A DNA stretch of 54,604 bases from Rhizobium sp. PDO1-076 (GCF_000247475.1 NZ_AHZC01000088.1:1-54604); one strand, 5' to 3'; numbered from the stretch's first letter, positions 24,745 through 34,706 are shown. Numbers and translations: made by a program. Notes: generated by a model from the letters alone, not told the origin.

Positions 24745-24773
24745 AATCAAAAAGAGCCGCACTAGGCGGCTCT
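24745..24773 (-). terminator. Intrinsic terminator of the small RNA unit
   Basis: Stem AGAGCCGC/GCGGCTCT (8 bp, 5-nt loop); on the minus strand it is followed by TTTTTGATT. It lies just past the 3' end of the convergent DUF3750 gene. Confidence 0.8.
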
Positions 24774-24837
24774 CCATGAGTTTTGGTCCCTAAGCTGGGC
24801 CCGGACGCTGCCAGGCAGCGGCCAAAGGAAGGTGGCG

Positions 24838-24912
24838 TCAGGCCGAGGGCTGCCCCGTCAAAACCATCACCTTGCCAAAGCCCCAAACGCAGACCGAAAT
24901 CTCATTAGACAT
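24838..24912 (-). CDS. 24-aa small ORF inside the small RNA unit
   Basis: ATG 24912 follows GGAAGGTG at ideal spacing. The peptide begins MSNEISVCVWGFG and ends TGQPSA; it is moderately hydrophobic in the middle (VCVWGFGKVMVL) with one Cys and one Trp. I recognise no family. Flanking complementary segments (24824-24834 and 24918-24928) suggest that its translation is structurally regulated; it may be a functional small protein or a regulatory leader. Confidence 0.5.
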   Translation of the reverse strand: MSNEISVCVWGFGKVMVLTGQPSA

Positions 24913-24950
24913 TGGATCACCTTCCTTTCGTTACGTTGTCGATGACTAAA

Positions 24951-24979
24951 AGGTAGGTGCATTGCAGCACTTCTGCAAG
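24951..24979 (-). promoter_or_regulatory. Promoter of the small RNA unit
   Basis: Minus-strand CTTGCA (24974-24979), 17-nt spacer, CTACCT (24951-24956). Start of transcription would be near 24944, giving a ~32-nt leader before the small ORF. Confidence 0.5.
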
Positions 24980-25107
24980 CCACGTTATATGACAGGCGCC
25001 GAAGATTCTTTATTGGACTTTTGACCGGGAAAGCACGATCATTCGCGCGCCGGAGATGTTCGCTGAGTGAGAAGACACAGCAAACCCGGTCAAATACCCC
25101 CACAAAA

Positions 25108-26109
25108 TCAGCCCAGCGTCAGCACGATCTTGCCGATATGGCTGGAGCTTTCCATTAGGCGGTGCGCTTCAACCATCTCCTCGATCGGCAGCACGCGATG
25201 GATGACGGGCGCGACGTCGCCCGCTTCGATCAACGGCCAGACCTCAGCCTGCAATTCATCGCGGATGGCGCGCTTTTCTTCCGCCGTGCGCGGCCGCATG
25301 GTCGATCCGGTGACCGTCAGCCGCTTGACCATGATCGGAGACAGATTGACCTTGTCGGCCACGGCACCGCCGAGGAAGGCGATGATCGAGAGACATCCAT
25401 CCTTGGCGAGAACCTGCAGGTTGCGGTCGAAATAGGACGCCCCGATCATGTCGAGCACGACATCGACACCCTTGCCGGCGGTCTCTTCCCTGACCAGTTC
25501 GACGAAATCCTCGAGCTTGTAGTTGATCGCGCGGGCAGCACCGAGATCCATGCAGGCGGCGCATTTTTCCGCCGATCCCGCCGTCGTGTAGACAGTTGCG
25601 CCAAAGGCGCGCGCGAGCTGGATGGCGGTGGTGCCGATGCCCGAGGACCCACCGTGGATCAGCACCGTTTCGCCTTCGGTCAGGCCAGCCATCTGGAAAA
25701 GATTGGCCCAGACGGTGAAGAAGGTTTCCGGCAGGGCCGCCGCCTTGACCGCATCATAGCCACGCGGCCAGAACAGGGCCTGCGTCGCGGGGACCGCGCA
25801 GAATTCGGCGTAGCCTCCACCATTGGCCAATGCGCAGACCTTGTCGCCAATGGCAAAACCGGAGACGCCCTCGCCAAGCTCGACCACCTCGCCGGCAACT
25901 TCGAGGCCGAGGATCGGGCTTGCATCCTTCGGGGCCGGATAGGTTCCCTGGCGCTGAGCGACATCGGGCCTGTTGACCCCGGCCGCTTCGACACGGATGA
26001 GGATTTCGCCGGGGCGTGGCCTGGGCACCGGCCCGGTCGCCAGCCGCATGACCTCGGCTGGACCATGGGTGGGCAGATCGACATAGCGCATGGTGTCTGG
26101 AAGAGACAT
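25108..26109 (-). CDS. NAD(P)H-quinone oxidoreductase, zinc-independent MDR family
   Basis: A 333-residue medium-chain dehydrogenase/reductase of the PIG3/QOR type. GroES-like N-terminal domain ([23 protein letters not shown]), nucleotide-binding domain with [25 protein letters not shown], and no structural-zinc cysteine cluster. It would reduce quinones or enals with NADPH. ATG 26109 has GAGGGAG nine bases upstream; an in-frame ATG at 26193 gives a hydrophobic extension that is unlikely. Single gene. Confidence 0.9.
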   Translation of the reverse strand: MSLPDTMRYVDLPTHGPAEVMRLATGPVPRPRPGEILIRVEAAGVNRPDVAQRQGTYPAPKDASPILGLEVAGEVVELGEGVSGFAIGDKVCALANGGGYAEFCAVPATQALFWPRGYDAVKAAALPETFFTVWANLFQMAGLTEGETVLIHGGSSGIGTTAIQLARAFGATVYTTAGSAEKCAACMDLGAARAINYKLEDFVELVREETAGKGVDVVLDMIGASYFDRNLQVLAKDGCLSIIAFLGGAVADKVNLSPIMVKRLTVTGSTMRPRTAEEKRAIRDELQAEVWPLIEAGDVAPVIHRVLPIEEMVEAHRLMESSSHIGKIVLTLG

Positions 26110-26520
26110 AGGCGGGCTCCCTCGCGTTGATTGCAGACCGGCATAGAGCAGCGCAATTGCGATGAAAAGGAGGCTCTTTGCCACCCGCGACAAATGGCCT
26201 TGGTGAACCCTGGGGCGCCATGCCGTTCGACGCGTCGGGCGCGCTTCGGTAGAATACCGACATGCAACCCCGAGTACCCGATCCCCGCGGCGATGTGCAT
26301 GGCCTGCAAGCGTAGCGCCTGACAGTCAGACATATCTGATTATGCCGATATCACTGCATTAAATCAAAGACATGAAGAATGATCACGGTGTCGTGAACAT
26401 GACACCAGTGCCGTTTCTTGGGATGCGTCATTAACCGATTGCTAACCATAAAACGGTTGTATCGAGTAACAAGACTTCGCCCATGACGGGCTGCAAAAAA
26501 TCAAAACACTTGAGATTTTC
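26110..26520. other. Intergenic region upstream of flagellin gene
   Basis: 411 bp, increasingly AT-rich toward the flagellin start. TCAGA-CATA-TCTGA (26326-26339) is an inverted repeat, and AACCG/CGGTT with a 16-nt spacer lies around 26434-26459. No gene is seen. The flagellin promoter is presumably here, but I cannot assign it. Confidence 0.5.
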
Positions 26521-28233
26521 ATGGCCAGTATTCTGACGAATCTGGGCGCCATCAGTGCGCTCCAGACATTGCGTTCCATTGCCTCCGATCTGGAAACGAC
26601 ACAGGGCCAGGCCTCTTCGGGCCTGCGCGTGTCCGTTGCCGCCGACAATGCAGCCTATTGGTCGATTGCCACGACCATGCGCTCCGACACCATGGCGATC
26701 TCGGCGGTCAGCGACGCGCTGGGCCTCGGGGCGGCAACGGTGGATACCGCCTATACCGGCACGGAGGCCATTGTCGACGTGCTTGGCGAATACAAGGCCA
26801 AGCTCGTCGCCGCGAAGGAACAGGGCGTCGACAGGGCCAAGATCCAGGAGGAACTCGACCAGTTAAATGACCAGGCGGAAAGCGTGGTCGCCTCGTCCAG
26901 CTTCAGCGGCGAGAACTGGCTGAAGACGAATGCCGCGACGCATCTCAACGAAACCGCTCAGCTCAACACGTCGCTCGTTTCGTCCTTCGTCCGCGATGCC
27001 AACAACAATGTGCAGGTGAAGACGATCAATGTCGACCTGAAACAGACCAGCATGCTGAACACCGGCGGCGGCGGCATCCTGCAGAAGCAGTTGCACAGCG
27101 TCGGCGACATCGGCGGCTTCCGCGACACCGGCGTCAATTCCGTCGCCCATGAGGGGCATGAAAGTTATGCCTTTACCGGCAGCAGCACATTTGCCGCTAC
27201 CGACTACATCAACTTCACCCTGACCGTCGATGCAGGCGCCTATTCGGCCGGCAACGACTATGCGCTGACGATCGACAAAGCGGTGGTCGATGCGGCACTG
27301 GGCACGACCGACGGCAAGATCAATACGGCGGTGCAATTGCGTGCCGTGCTGGAACGCCTGTTCCAGGACAATGGCGTGCCGGCCACGGCCTATGAGAGTA
27401 TGTTTACCAGCGTGTCTTCCACGAGCGAATTCGAGATCGGCTCGCTGGAGACATCCGGCCATGACGGCTCGAGTATCTCGATTTCGGCCGTCACATCGGA
27501 TTTCGGCGGCGTCTATCCGGCGAATTTCGCCATGGGGCTTGAGAATGCGCCGAGCGACAAGCATGACAACATGTATCCCAAGGCATCGATCTCCTTCACG
27601 ACGCCATTTACCGTCTCGGCGCTGGCGGAGGTCTATTTCGACGTCGAGGTCGGCTCAGGGGGACGCCAGACCTATACGATCGACCGCGGCGTGGTCGATA
27701 CGGCGCTCGGCACCAGCGACGGCTATATCGGCTCCGCCGCCGATCTTGCCGCGGTGATCACGCAGGCGTCTGCCGGCAGCGCCCTGAGCGCGACGGCGAG
27801 CGGCAACAGCATTACCTTCGCGGCCGATCAGACAGTCTATCCCGAGGCCGGCAATCGCGCAGCCCGGGTCTATGTCGGCAATGTCCAGTCCAACCCGCCC
27901 TATGCACCGGATTTCGACCTCGCAGAGGTGGATATTACCCAGAACCTGCGCACCATCGACCAATATATCAAGGGCGTCGACCACATGGAGAAGCTTGCCA
28001 TCTCCAGCGCGAGCAAGCTCGGTTCATTCCAGACACGCATCGACATGCAGGCCGATTTCGCCGAAAAACTCTCCGATTCGATCGATACGGGTGTGGGGCG
28101 CCTGGTGGATGCTGACCTGAACGAGGTATCCACCCGCCTGAAGGCACTTCAGACGCGGGAACAACTGGGCATCCAGTCCCTGCAGATCGCCAACAGCAGC
28201 GCCGAAACCATACTGCAGCTGTTCAGACAGTGA
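26521..28233 (+). CDS. Flagellin, long form with duplicated central module
   Basis: A 570-residue filament protein exported by the flagellar type III system. The N-terminal D0/D1 (ASILTNLGAISALQTLRSI, then DNAAYWSIATTMRSD) and C-terminal D1/D0 (ALQTREQLGIQSLQIANSS) are the rhizobial complex-flagellin ends. Most rhizobial flagellins have 300-430 residues; here a large central insert carries two related units, TIDKAVVDAALGTTDG near 250 and TIDRGVVDTALGTSDG near 385. No other flagellar gene is nearby. Confidence 0.93.
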   Translation: MASILTNLGAISALQTLRSIASDLETTQGQASSGLRVSVAADNAAYWSIATTMRSDTMAISAVSDALGLGAATVDTAYTGTEAIVDVLGEYKAKLVAAKEQGVDRAKIQEELDQLNDQAESVVASSSFSGENWLKTNAATHLNETAQLNTSLVSSFVRDANNNVQVKTINVDLKQTSMLNTGGGGILQKQLHSVGDIGGFRDTGVNSVAHEGHESYAFTGSSTFAATDYINFTLTVDAGAYSAGNDYALTIDKAVVDAALGTTDGKINTAVQLRAVLERLFQDNGVPATAYESMFTSVSSTSEFEIGSLETSGHDGSSISISAVTSDFGGVYPANFAMGLENAPSDKHDNMYPKASISFTTPFTVSALAEVYFDVEVGSGGRQTYTIDRGVVDTALGTSDGYIGSAADLAAVITQASAGSALSATASGNSITFAADQTVYPEAGNRAARVYVGNVQSNPPYAPDFDLAEVDITQNLRTIDQYIKGVDHMEKLAISSASKLGSFQTRIDMQADFAEKLSDSIDTGVGRLVDADLNEVSTRLKALQTREQLGIQSLQIANSSAETILQLFRQ

Positions 28234-28269
28234 TTGGCGGTAATAGATCGACGCGGATCCGCGCGTCGA

Positions 28270-30072
28270 TCACGCAGCGCCGAACGTGCCCAGGGCCAGA
28301 CCGGTATCGCTGTCCTTGGCGGATTTCTTCAGGTCGGCGATTTCGGCGCTGATGCGGCTGACGTCGTCGATCACCCGCCCCCTTGGCAATTCCAGCACGC
28401 CGATCGAGCAACGCATCAGCGCGAAATCGCGTTCCTGGCCGTGCCGGTCCACGCCTTTGATGCGGCCCGCATGGCGATCGTTTTCGGAGTAGAGTTCGAT
28501 GACATCGTCATGGAAGTCCGACAGCAGCCGGTCGAGGATCTCGGTCAGCTCCTCGCGGCTCCAGTCGCTGACGCCGATGAAGAAATCATCGCCGCCGACA
28601 TGGCCGAGGAAATCGCCGTCGGAGAAGAAATAGCGGCGCAGGAGGGCGGCAAACAGGCTGATCGCGTGGTCACCGAGATGGAAGCCGTAGTGATCGTTGA
28701 ACGGCTTGAAATTGTCGAAATCGCAGTAGCAGAAATAGCGCGTCTCATCGCCGTCGAGCGCGATGTCGCGCATGTAGTCGCGGATGGCGCGGTTGCCTGG
28801 CAGGCCGGTCAGCGGGTTCTGGTCCTGGGCCGTCTTCAGGCGCTTCTCGTTCATCACGCGGATCAGCGATGCGGCCGAGACGACGCCGGCATAACGCATG
28901 TTTTCGGTCAGGATGACGCAGTCGGAGCCTTCCATATTGGCGAAGATGGTCATCAGCCGCTCGGCATCGGCATCCAGCCCGACGATCGGGGCGCGATCGA
29001 CGAAATGCGAGATCGAGCGTTCATAGACCTTGTTCTTCAGCAGGTCGCGGCCGAAGGGCTGATAGATATATTCCTTCAGGTGGATCTCGTTGATGATGCC
29101 GCGCGGCTCGCCATTGGCGTTGAGAACGGGAAAGAAGCTCTGGCCGGGATTGCGGCGGAAGAGATCGAAGACATGCTCGATGTTTTCGTGCTCGTAGACC
29201 GTCGGCATCAGTTCGATCTGCTTGCGGATCAGCACTTCATCCAGCGACTGGGTGCTGCGGCGAACCTTGCCGATCTCCTGCAGATGCGGAAAGGCGCTTT
29301 TCAGCTCCGTGATCATGGTGGTCGGCCGGGCAATGAACCAGCCCTGGACGAGATCAACGCCGAATTCACGGCAGGCGATGAATTCCGCTTCCGTCTCGAT
29401 GCCCTCGGCAATGACGCGCACGCCGAGAACGTGGCAGAAATTGACGATGTTCTTGACCAGGTGGCGTTTGCGCGGATTGCTGTCGAGGCCGGCGATGAAA
29501 TGGCGGTCAATCTTCACGTAATCGACGGGGAAATCGCAGAGCAGCTTCATTTCACCATGACCGACGCCGAAATCGTCGATGGCGAGCTTGAAGCCTGATC
29601 GACGCAGGCGCGCAATCAGGCCCGAAAATTCCGGCACCTGGGTATTGTCGAAACGCTCGGACAGTTCGAAACAGACGGAGGACGGCGGGATATTTGCCTT
29701 GCGCAACTGGTCGAGCAGCGTATCGACCAGGGCATTGCCGTCGCGGATCAGCCGGACATCGAGATTGAGGAACAGGGTGGCGGCCGAACAATCCGGAAGG
29801 GTGGCGAACTTGGCGAGCGCGCGGCTCGACACCATCTGCTCCAGCGCCAGCAACTCGCCACTCTCATAGGCCTGGTCGAGCAGATCGAGCGGCGACTGGA
29901 AACCGATGCGATCATGGCCGCGCATCAGGCTTTCATAACCGAAGACCGCGCCGGTTCCGACTTCGACAATCGGCTGCAGCGCGTTTTCGACCACCAGCTT
30001 GGCCAGGGTGAGCAGTTGGTCATTGGCGAAGCGACGCAAGACGCCGCCATCCTCAACAACGCCCAGAACCAT
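28270..30072 (-). CDS. EAL-CBS-GGDEF cyclic-di-GMP protein
   Basis: A 600-residue cytoplasmic protein in the inverted order: EAL first (about 25-265), a CBS pair (about 285-410), then GGDEF (about 430-590). EAL signature is YESLMRG, with FELSER, IDDFGVGHGEM, VKIDRHF and IAEGIE retained, so hydrolysis remains plausible. GGDEF reads VGGDDFF, a tolerated variant. CBS domains suggest control by adenine nucleotides. Convergent with the flagellin gene, 36 bp apart, hinting at a motility role. Confidence 0.9.
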   Translation of the reverse strand: MVLGVVEDGGVLRRFANDQLLTLAKLVVENALQPIVEVGTGAVFGYESLMRGHDRIGFQSPLDLLDQAYESGELLALEQMVSSRALAKFATLPDCSAATLFLNLDVRLIRDGNALVDTLLDQLRKANIPPSSVCFELSERFDNTQVPEFSGLIARLRRSGFKLAIDDFGVGHGEMKLLCDFPVDYVKIDRHFIAGLDSNPRKRHLVKNIVNFCHVLGVRVIAEGIETEAEFIACREFGVDLVQGWFIARPTTMITELKSAFPHLQEIGKVRRSTQSLDEVLIRKQIELMPTVYEHENIEHVFDLFRRNPGQSFFPVLNANGEPRGIINEIHLKEYIYQPFGRDLLKNKVYERSISHFVDRAPIVGLDADAERLMTIFANMEGSDCVILTENMRYAGVVSAASLIRVMNEKRLKTAQDQNPLTGLPGNRAIRDYMRDIALDGDETRYFCYCDFDNFKPFNDHYGFHLGDHAISLFAALLRRYFFSDGDFLGHVGGDDFFIGVSDWSREELTEILDRLLSDFHDDVIELYSENDRHAGRIKGVDRHGQERDFALMRCSIGVLELPRGRVIDDVSRISAEIADLKKSAKDSDTGLALGTFGAA

Positions 30073-30459
30073 GACTTTCTCCAGTATGCATTTGTTTTTA
30101 TGGGACGAAACTTGACCTGCAATTCGTCAAGAAAACCTTTCCGGGATGTGACAGCCATATGAACATTTGATGACGGCCCTACCTGCACGCGAGACGGGCA
30201 AGCGCTGCGGTCCCTGCGCCGCAACGTGCTTGCCGTCGTGATGGCCCGGCGCAGAAGCACTTTTGCCATTTTGCCGGCATTGCCGACCCTTGCCCATGGC
30301 GAACCACCGGTTGCGCCCCGCCCCGCGCCGGTGTCTGGATTTACCGTAAACAATCCGTCGACGGGCTGGCGAAGTCTGTTGCGATCAGCTTGGGCGGATA
30401 AAATTTTTATTGATTGATCAGTCAATCAAAAATATATTGACGATTGAAAGGATGCCTCG
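30073..30459. other. Intergenic region before betI
   Basis: 387 bp between divergent genes. It contains the BetI operator at 30410-30429 and AT-rich promoter sequence; the rest (30100-30400) shows no supported gene. Confidence 0.55.
30410..30429. promoter_or_regulatory. BetI operator
   Basis: Perfect inverted repeat TTGATTGA-TCAG-TCAATCAA, 31 nt before the betI ATG, embedded in A/T-rich sequence (TTTTTA and AAAAATATA flanks). It resembles the palindromic BetI sites described upstream of bet operons, which are released by choline. Confidence 0.85.
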
Positions 30460-31092
30460 ATGCCGAAAGTCGGAATGGAACCGGTCCGCCGCAAGGCGCT
30501 TGTCGATGCCGCGCTGAAGGCGATCGGACATCACGGCTCGCTGTCGGTGACGATGTCGGAGATCGCGCGCGAGGCGGGTGTGTCGCCAGCGCTGGCGCAT
30601 CACTATTTCGGCTCCAAGGACCAGTTGCTGATCGAGACGATCCGCTCTCTTCTCAGGCAGCTCAGGGCGGACGCGGTCATGGCGTTGGCCCAGGCGGAGA
30701 CGCCGCGCGCACGGATTTCGGCGGTCATCCGGATTTCCTTCCAGGCCGACCAGTTCGCGCCTGACGTGGTGGCCGCCTGGCTTGCCTTCTATTCGCAGGC
30801 CCAGCGTTCGGAAGCGGTGCGCCGGCTGCTTGCCCTCTATGCGCGGCGGCTGCATTCCAACCTGATGTCCGGCCTGAAACCGCTTTGCGGGCTTGAAGAC
30901 GCGGGCCGGATTGCCGATGGCGCGGCTGCGATGATCGACGGGCTCTATATCCGGCAGTCTCTGAAGGCAGCCCCACTGTCGATCGATGCCTCGGTCGCCT
31001 TGGTCGAGGATTATGTGGCGGGGCAGCTTGCCTCCCACCCTCCCCGTGAGGGGGAGGCGCGGACCAAAGGTCCGGGGTGGGGTGAAGCATGA
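30460..31092 (+). CDS. betI: Choline-responsive repressor BetI
   Basis: A TetR-family repressor of the choline-to-glycine-betaine genes. The 210-residue protein has the BetI N-terminus [15 protein letters not shown] and helix-turn-helix [24 protein letters not shown], and the conserved WLAFYSQAQ ligand region. The last ~17 residues ([19 protein letters not shown]) are translated from a palindromic repeat element, so the C-terminus is not native-looking. First gene of betI-betB-betA; operator 31 nt upstream. Confidence 0.95.
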   Translation: MPKVGMEPVRRKALVDAALKAIGHHGSLSVTMSEIAREAGVSPALAHHYFGSKDQLLIETIRSLLRQLRADAVMALAQAETPRARISAVIRISFQADQFAPDVVAAWLAFYSQAQRSEAVRRLLALYARRLHSNLMSGLKPLCGLEDAGRIADGAAAMIDGLYIRQSLKAAPLSIDASVALVEDYVAGQLASHPPREGEARTKGPGWGEA

Positions 31093-31185
31093 GCCGCGCA
31101 TGCCGAGCGAAGCGAAGAATAGAGCTCACCCCCACCCGCCGCTTCGCGGCGACCTCCCCCCTCAAGGGGGAGGCGGAGAGAAACC
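31033..31185. repeat. RIME-like element between betI and betB, partly coding
   Basis: Left half (31033-31085) has CTCCCC/GGGGAG and CGGACC-AAA-GGTCCG stems and is an inverted copy of the core at 20.39 and 21.37 kb. Right half (31126-31185) has CCGC-TTCG-GCGG-type and CCTCCCCCCTCAAGGGGGAGG stems. It covers the betI 3' end and most of the betI-betB gap. Confidence 0.75.
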
Positions 31186-31204
31186 ACCCGTCCGGAGAGA
31201 CATC

Positions 31205-32683
31205 ATGAAAGCCCAACCGAAAGCCTCCCATTTCATCGACGGCGAGTATGTCGAGGACGAAGCCGGCACCGTCATCGAGAGTATCTATCCGGCGACCGGC
31301 GAAGTGATCGCGAAGCTACATGCGGCAACGCCGGCGATCGTCGAACAGGCGATTGCATCGGCCAAGAGGGCGCAGAAGGAATGGGGCGCGATGAGCCCGA
31401 CGGCGCGCGGCCGTATCCTGAGAAAGGCAGCAGAGATGATCCGGCTGCGCAATCGCGAATTGTCGGAACTCGAGACGCTCGATACCGGCAAGCCGATCCA
31501 GGAAACGATCGTTGCCGATGCGACCTCGGGCGCCGACAGCTTCGAATTCTTCGGCGGCATCATCGCGTCAGCGATGAACGGCAGCCAGATACCGCTCGGC
31601 GGCGACTGGGCCTATACCAAACGCGTGCCGCTCGGCGTGGTCGTCGGCATCGGCGCCTGGAACTATCCGCAGCAGATCGCCTGCTGGAAGGGGGCGCCGG
31701 CACTCGCCGCCGGCAATGCGATGGTGTTCAAGCCGTCGGAAGTGACGCCGCTCGGTGCATTGAGGATCGCCGAGATCCTGATCGAGGCGGGCGTTCCGAA
31801 GGGCGTCTACAATGTCATCCAGGGCGACCGCGACACCGGTCCGCTGCTGGTCAATCATCCTGACGTCGCCAAGGTATCGCTGACCGGCTCGGTGCCGACC
31901 GGCCGCAAGGTGGCGGGGGCAGCGGCTGCCCAACTCAAACATGTGACCATGGAACTCGGCGGCAAGTCGCCGCTGATCGTGTTTGACGATGCGGATATCG
32001 AAAGTGCCATTTCCGGCGCCATGCTCGGCAATTTCTATTCGACCGGCCAGGTCTGCTCGAACGGCACACGTGTCTTCGTGCACCGGGCGATGAAGGACAG
32101 GTTCCTCGCCCGGCTGAAAGAGCGCACCGAGGCGATCATCATCGGCGACCCGCAGGACGAAGCGACCCAGATGGGGCCGATGGTCTCCTGGGCGCAGCGC
32201 GAAAAGGTGCTCGGCTATATCGAAAAGGGCAAGGCCGAGGGTGCCACGCTTGTCACCGGCGGCGGCATTCCCAACGATGTCGCGCCGAGCAAGGGGGCCG
32301 GCGAAGGCTATTACATCCAGCCGACGGTGTTTGCCGATGTCACCGACGACATGACGATCGCCCGCGAGGAGATCTTCGGACCGGTGATGTGCGTGCTCGA
32401 TTTCGACGACGAGGCAGAGGTGATCGGCCGCGCCAACGCCACCGAATTCGGCCTGGCGGCCGGCGTGTTCACGGCGGATTTTTCCCGCGCGCACCGGGTT
32501 GTCGACCAGCTCGAGGCCGGCACGCTGTGGATCAACACCTACAATCTCTGCCCGGTGGAAATCCCCTTCGGCGGCTCGAAGCAGTCCGGTTTCGGCCGCG
32601 AGAATTCGGCCGTGGCGCTGGAGCATTATTCCGAGCTGAAGACGGTTTATGTCGGCATGGGCAAATGCGAGGCGCCGTATTGA
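31205..32683 (+). CDS. betB: Betaine aldehyde dehydrogenase
   Basis: Oxidises betaine aldehyde to glycine betaine with NAD(P)+, the second step of osmoprotectant synthesis from choline. The 492-residue aldehyde dehydrogenase has the catalytic Cys in [12 protein letters not shown], the Glu in MELGGKSPL and the NAD motif [12 protein letters not shown] 31205 lies just downstream of the repeat element with GGAGAGA before it. Middle gene of the bet operon. Confidence 0.95.
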   Translation: MKAQPKASHFIDGEYVEDEAGTVIESIYPATGEVIAKLHAATPAIVEQAIASAKRAQKEWGAMSPTARGRILRKAAEMIRLRNRELSELETLDTGKPIQETIVADATSGADSFEFFGGIIASAMNGSQIPLGGDWAYTKRVPLGVVVGIGAWNYPQQIACWKGAPALAAGNAMVFKPSEVTPLGALRIAEILIEAGVPKGVYNVIQGDRDTGPLLVNHPDVAKVSLTGSVPTGRKVAGAAAAQLKHVTMELGGKSPLIVFDDADIESAISGAMLGNFYSTGQVCSNGTRVFVHRAMKDRFLARLKERTEAIIIGDPQDEATQMGPMVSWAQREKVLGYIEKGKAEGATLVTGGGIPNDVAPSKGAGEGYYIQPTVFADVTDDMTIAREEIFGPVMCVLDFDDEAEVIGRANATEFGLAAGVFTADFSRAHRVVDQLEAGTLWINTYNLCPVEIPFGGSKQSGFGRENSAVALEHYSELKTVYVGMGKCEAPY

Positions 32684-32692
32684 TTTGACCCA

Positions 32693-32719
32693 CCCGAGCT
32701 CTCACTGGGAGAGCTCGGG
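32693..32719 (+). promoter_or_regulatory. Intercistronic hairpin betB-betA
   Basis: Perfect 11-bp inverted repeat CCCGAGCTCTC-ACTGG-GAGAGCTCGGG ten bases after the betB stop, with no T tract. Likely an mRNA-stabilising or expression-balancing hairpin within the bet operon. Confidence 0.6.
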
Positions 32720-32758
32720 CACCATCATCACACTTCCGAGGCTGGGATTTTTACCGCA

Positions 32759-34411
32759 ATGAACCAGGCAGACTTCATCATCATCGGTTCCGGCTCGGCC
32801 GGCTCGGCGCTGGCTTACCGGCTGTCGGAAGACGGCAAGAATACCGTCATGGTGCTGGAATATGGCGGCTCGGATATCGGGCCGTTCATCCAGATGCCGG
32901 CAGCGCTGGCTTGGCCGATGAGCATGAAGCGTTACAATTGGGGTTATCTCTCCGAGCCGGAGCCGAATCTCAACAACCGGCGGATCACGGCGCCGCGCGG
33001 CAAGGTGATCGGCGGGTCATCCTCGATCAACGGCATGGTCTATGTGCGCGGCTCGGCGGATGACTTCGATAGCTGGGAAGCTCTCGGCGCCAGCGGCTGG
33101 GCCTATGCCGACGTGCTGCCTTACTTCAAGCGCATGGAGAATTCGCATGGCGGCCAGGATGGCTGGCGCGGCACCGACGGGCCGCTGCATGTGCAGCGCG
33201 GTCCGGCGAAGAACCCGCTGGTGCGGGCCTTTGTCGAGGCCGGCCGGGAAGCCGGTTTCGAGACGACCGAAGACTATAATGGTGAGAAGCAGGAAGGCTT
33301 TGGCCTGATGGAGCAGACCATCTGGCGCTCGCGCCGCTGGTCTGCCGCCAATGCCTATCTGAAGCCGGCCATGAAGCGACCGAATGTCGAATTGGTGCGC
33401 TGCTTTGCCCGGAAGATCGTGATCGAGAACGGCCGGGCCGTCGGCGTCGAGATCGAGCGCAATGGCAAAATCGAAGTTGTGAAGGCCAATCGCGAGGTGA
33501 TCGTCTCAGCCTCGACCTTCAACACGCCGAAGCTGCTGATGCTGTCCGGCATCGGGCCGGCCGCGCATCTGAAGGACATGGGCATCGAGGTGAAGGTCGA
33601 CCGGCCGGGCGTTGGCGCAAATCTGATGGACCATATGGAATTCTACTTTCAGCAGGTCTCCACCAAGCCTGTGTCGCTCTATTCGTGGCTGCCCTGGTTC
33701 TGGCAGGGGGTGGCAGGCGCGCAGTGGCTGTTTTCCGGCACGGGGCTCGGCGGCTCGAATCAGTTCGAATCTTGCGCCTTCGTGCGCTCGGCGGCCGGCG
33801 TCAAGCAGCCCGATATCCAGTTCCATTTCCTGCCGGTCGCCATTTCCTATGACGGCAAGGCGGCGGCGAAAAGCCACGGTTTTCAGGTGCATGTCGGCTA
33901 CAACCATTCGAAATCGCGCGGCGCGGTCACGCTCGCCTCGGCCGATCCGATGGCCGATCCGCTGATCAAGTTCAACTATATGAGCCATGAGGAAGACTGG
34001 GTGAAGTTCCGCCACTGCGTGCGCCTCACCCGCGAGATTTTTGGCCAGAAGGCGTTCGATGCGTTTCGCGGCCCGGAAATCCAGCCGGGCGAAGGCGTGC
34101 AGAGCGACGATCAGATCGACGCCTTCCTGCGCGAACATCTGGAAAGCGCCTATCACCCGAGCGGCACGGCCAAGATGGGATCGAAGGATGATCCGATGGC
34201 GGTCGTCGATCCGGAATGCCGGGTGATCGGGGTCGACGGCTTGCGCGTTGCGGACTCCTCCATCTTCCCGCGCCTGACCTATGGCAATCTCAACGGCCCG
34301 TCGATCATGACCGGCGAAAAGGCTGCCGACCATATTCTCGGCAAGCAGCCCCTGCCCCGCAGCAACCAGGAGCCGTGGATCAATCCGCGCTGGGAGACGA
34401 GCGACCGGTAG
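32759..34411 (+). CDS. betA: Choline dehydrogenase
   Basis: FAD-dependent GMC oxidoreductase at the inner membrane that oxidises choline to betaine aldehyde. The 550-residue protein has the FAD-binding [18 protein letters not shown], the GMC signature [15 protein letters not shown], and catalytic-site C-terminus [13 protein letters not shown] ... [18 protein letters not shown] 32759 is 75 bp after betB, beyond the hairpin. Final gene of the operon. Confidence 0.95.
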   Translation: MNQADFIIIGSGSAGSALAYRLSEDGKNTVMVLEYGGSDIGPFIQMPAALAWPMSMKRYNWGYLSEPEPNLNNRRITAPRGKVIGGSSSINGMVYVRGSADDFDSWEALGASGWAYADVLPYFKRMENSHGGQDGWRGTDGPLHVQRGPAKNPLVRAFVEAGREAGFETTEDYNGEKQEGFGLMEQTIWRSRRWSAANAYLKPAMKRPNVELVRCFARKIVIENGRAVGVEIERNGKIEVVKANREVIVSASTFNTPKLLMLSGIGPAAHLKDMGIEVKVDRPGVGANLMDHMEFYFQQVSTKPVSLYSWLPWFWQGVAGAQWLFSGTGLGGSNQFESCAFVRSAAGVKQPDIQFHFLPVAISYDGKAAAKSHGFQVHVGYNHSKSRGAVTLASADPMADPLIKFNYMSHEEDWVKFRHCVRLTREIFGQKAFDAFRGPEIQPGEGVQSDDQIDAFLREHLESAYHPSGTAKMGSKDDPMAVVDPECRVIGVDGLRVADSSIFPRLTYGNLNGPSIMTGEKAADHILGKQPLPRSNQEPWINPRWETSDR

Positions 34412-34421
34412 TGCGGGACGT

Positions 34422-34706
34422 TCAGCGATAGTCGTCCTCGCGCTGATGGCGACCTCGTTGGCATGCTTGATCTGAACAAGCGCGATATAACCGGCTGAAC
34501 CAAACGGAATGACCAGCTCGCGTAGGAACGCGATCGTCCCCCGGTGCCTTTCTGGCCGTAAAGGGAAAGTCCTGCAGAGAATTGATCGCCTTGGTGATCT
34601 TGCCCAAGGCCTTCTCCGCCGCGTCGAAATCTCGCTCAAGAAGGTATGCATATAGGCGCTTCAGGTCGGCACGGGCTTCCGCCGTGTACCGAAGCCGATA
34701 GGTCAT
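34422..34706 (-). pseudogene. ParE-type toxin with compensating frameshifts
   Basis: The first ~58 residues (TYRLRYTAEARADLKRLYAYL ... FPFTARKAP) are a ParE/RelE toxin. Then family-like sequence FLRELVIPFGSAGYIALVQ and IKHANEVAIS is in the next frame, and the normal ending REDDYR is back in the first frame. One extra G in the GGGGG run near 34538-34542 plus a ~16-nt loss between copies of CGCCATCAGCGCG near 34440 would explain both shifts. The open frame survives, but residues 59-88 are scrambled. Overlaps the antitoxin as ATGA. Confidence 0.75.

Larger units (their letters stand above)
24745..24944 (-). ncRNA. Candidate ~200-nt small RNA with internal 24-codon ORF
   Basis: A self-contained minus-strand unit: promoter CTTGCA-17-CTACCT, short ORF with a strong ribosome binding site, a hairpin CGCTGCC/GGCAGCG near 24808-24822 and an intrinsic terminator. 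The ribosome-binding segment AAAGGAAGGTG (24918-24928, minus strand) is perfectly complementary over 11 bases to CACCTTCCTTT just after the ORF stop (24824-24834), so the RNA can sequester its own translation start. No RNA family is recognised. Confidence 0.55.

Noticed and set aside
28234..29598. 454-codon plus-strand frame inside the EAL-CBS-GGDEF gene
   Set aside because: Antisense shadow of a gene with clear motifs; high-GC codon bias keeps the frame open.
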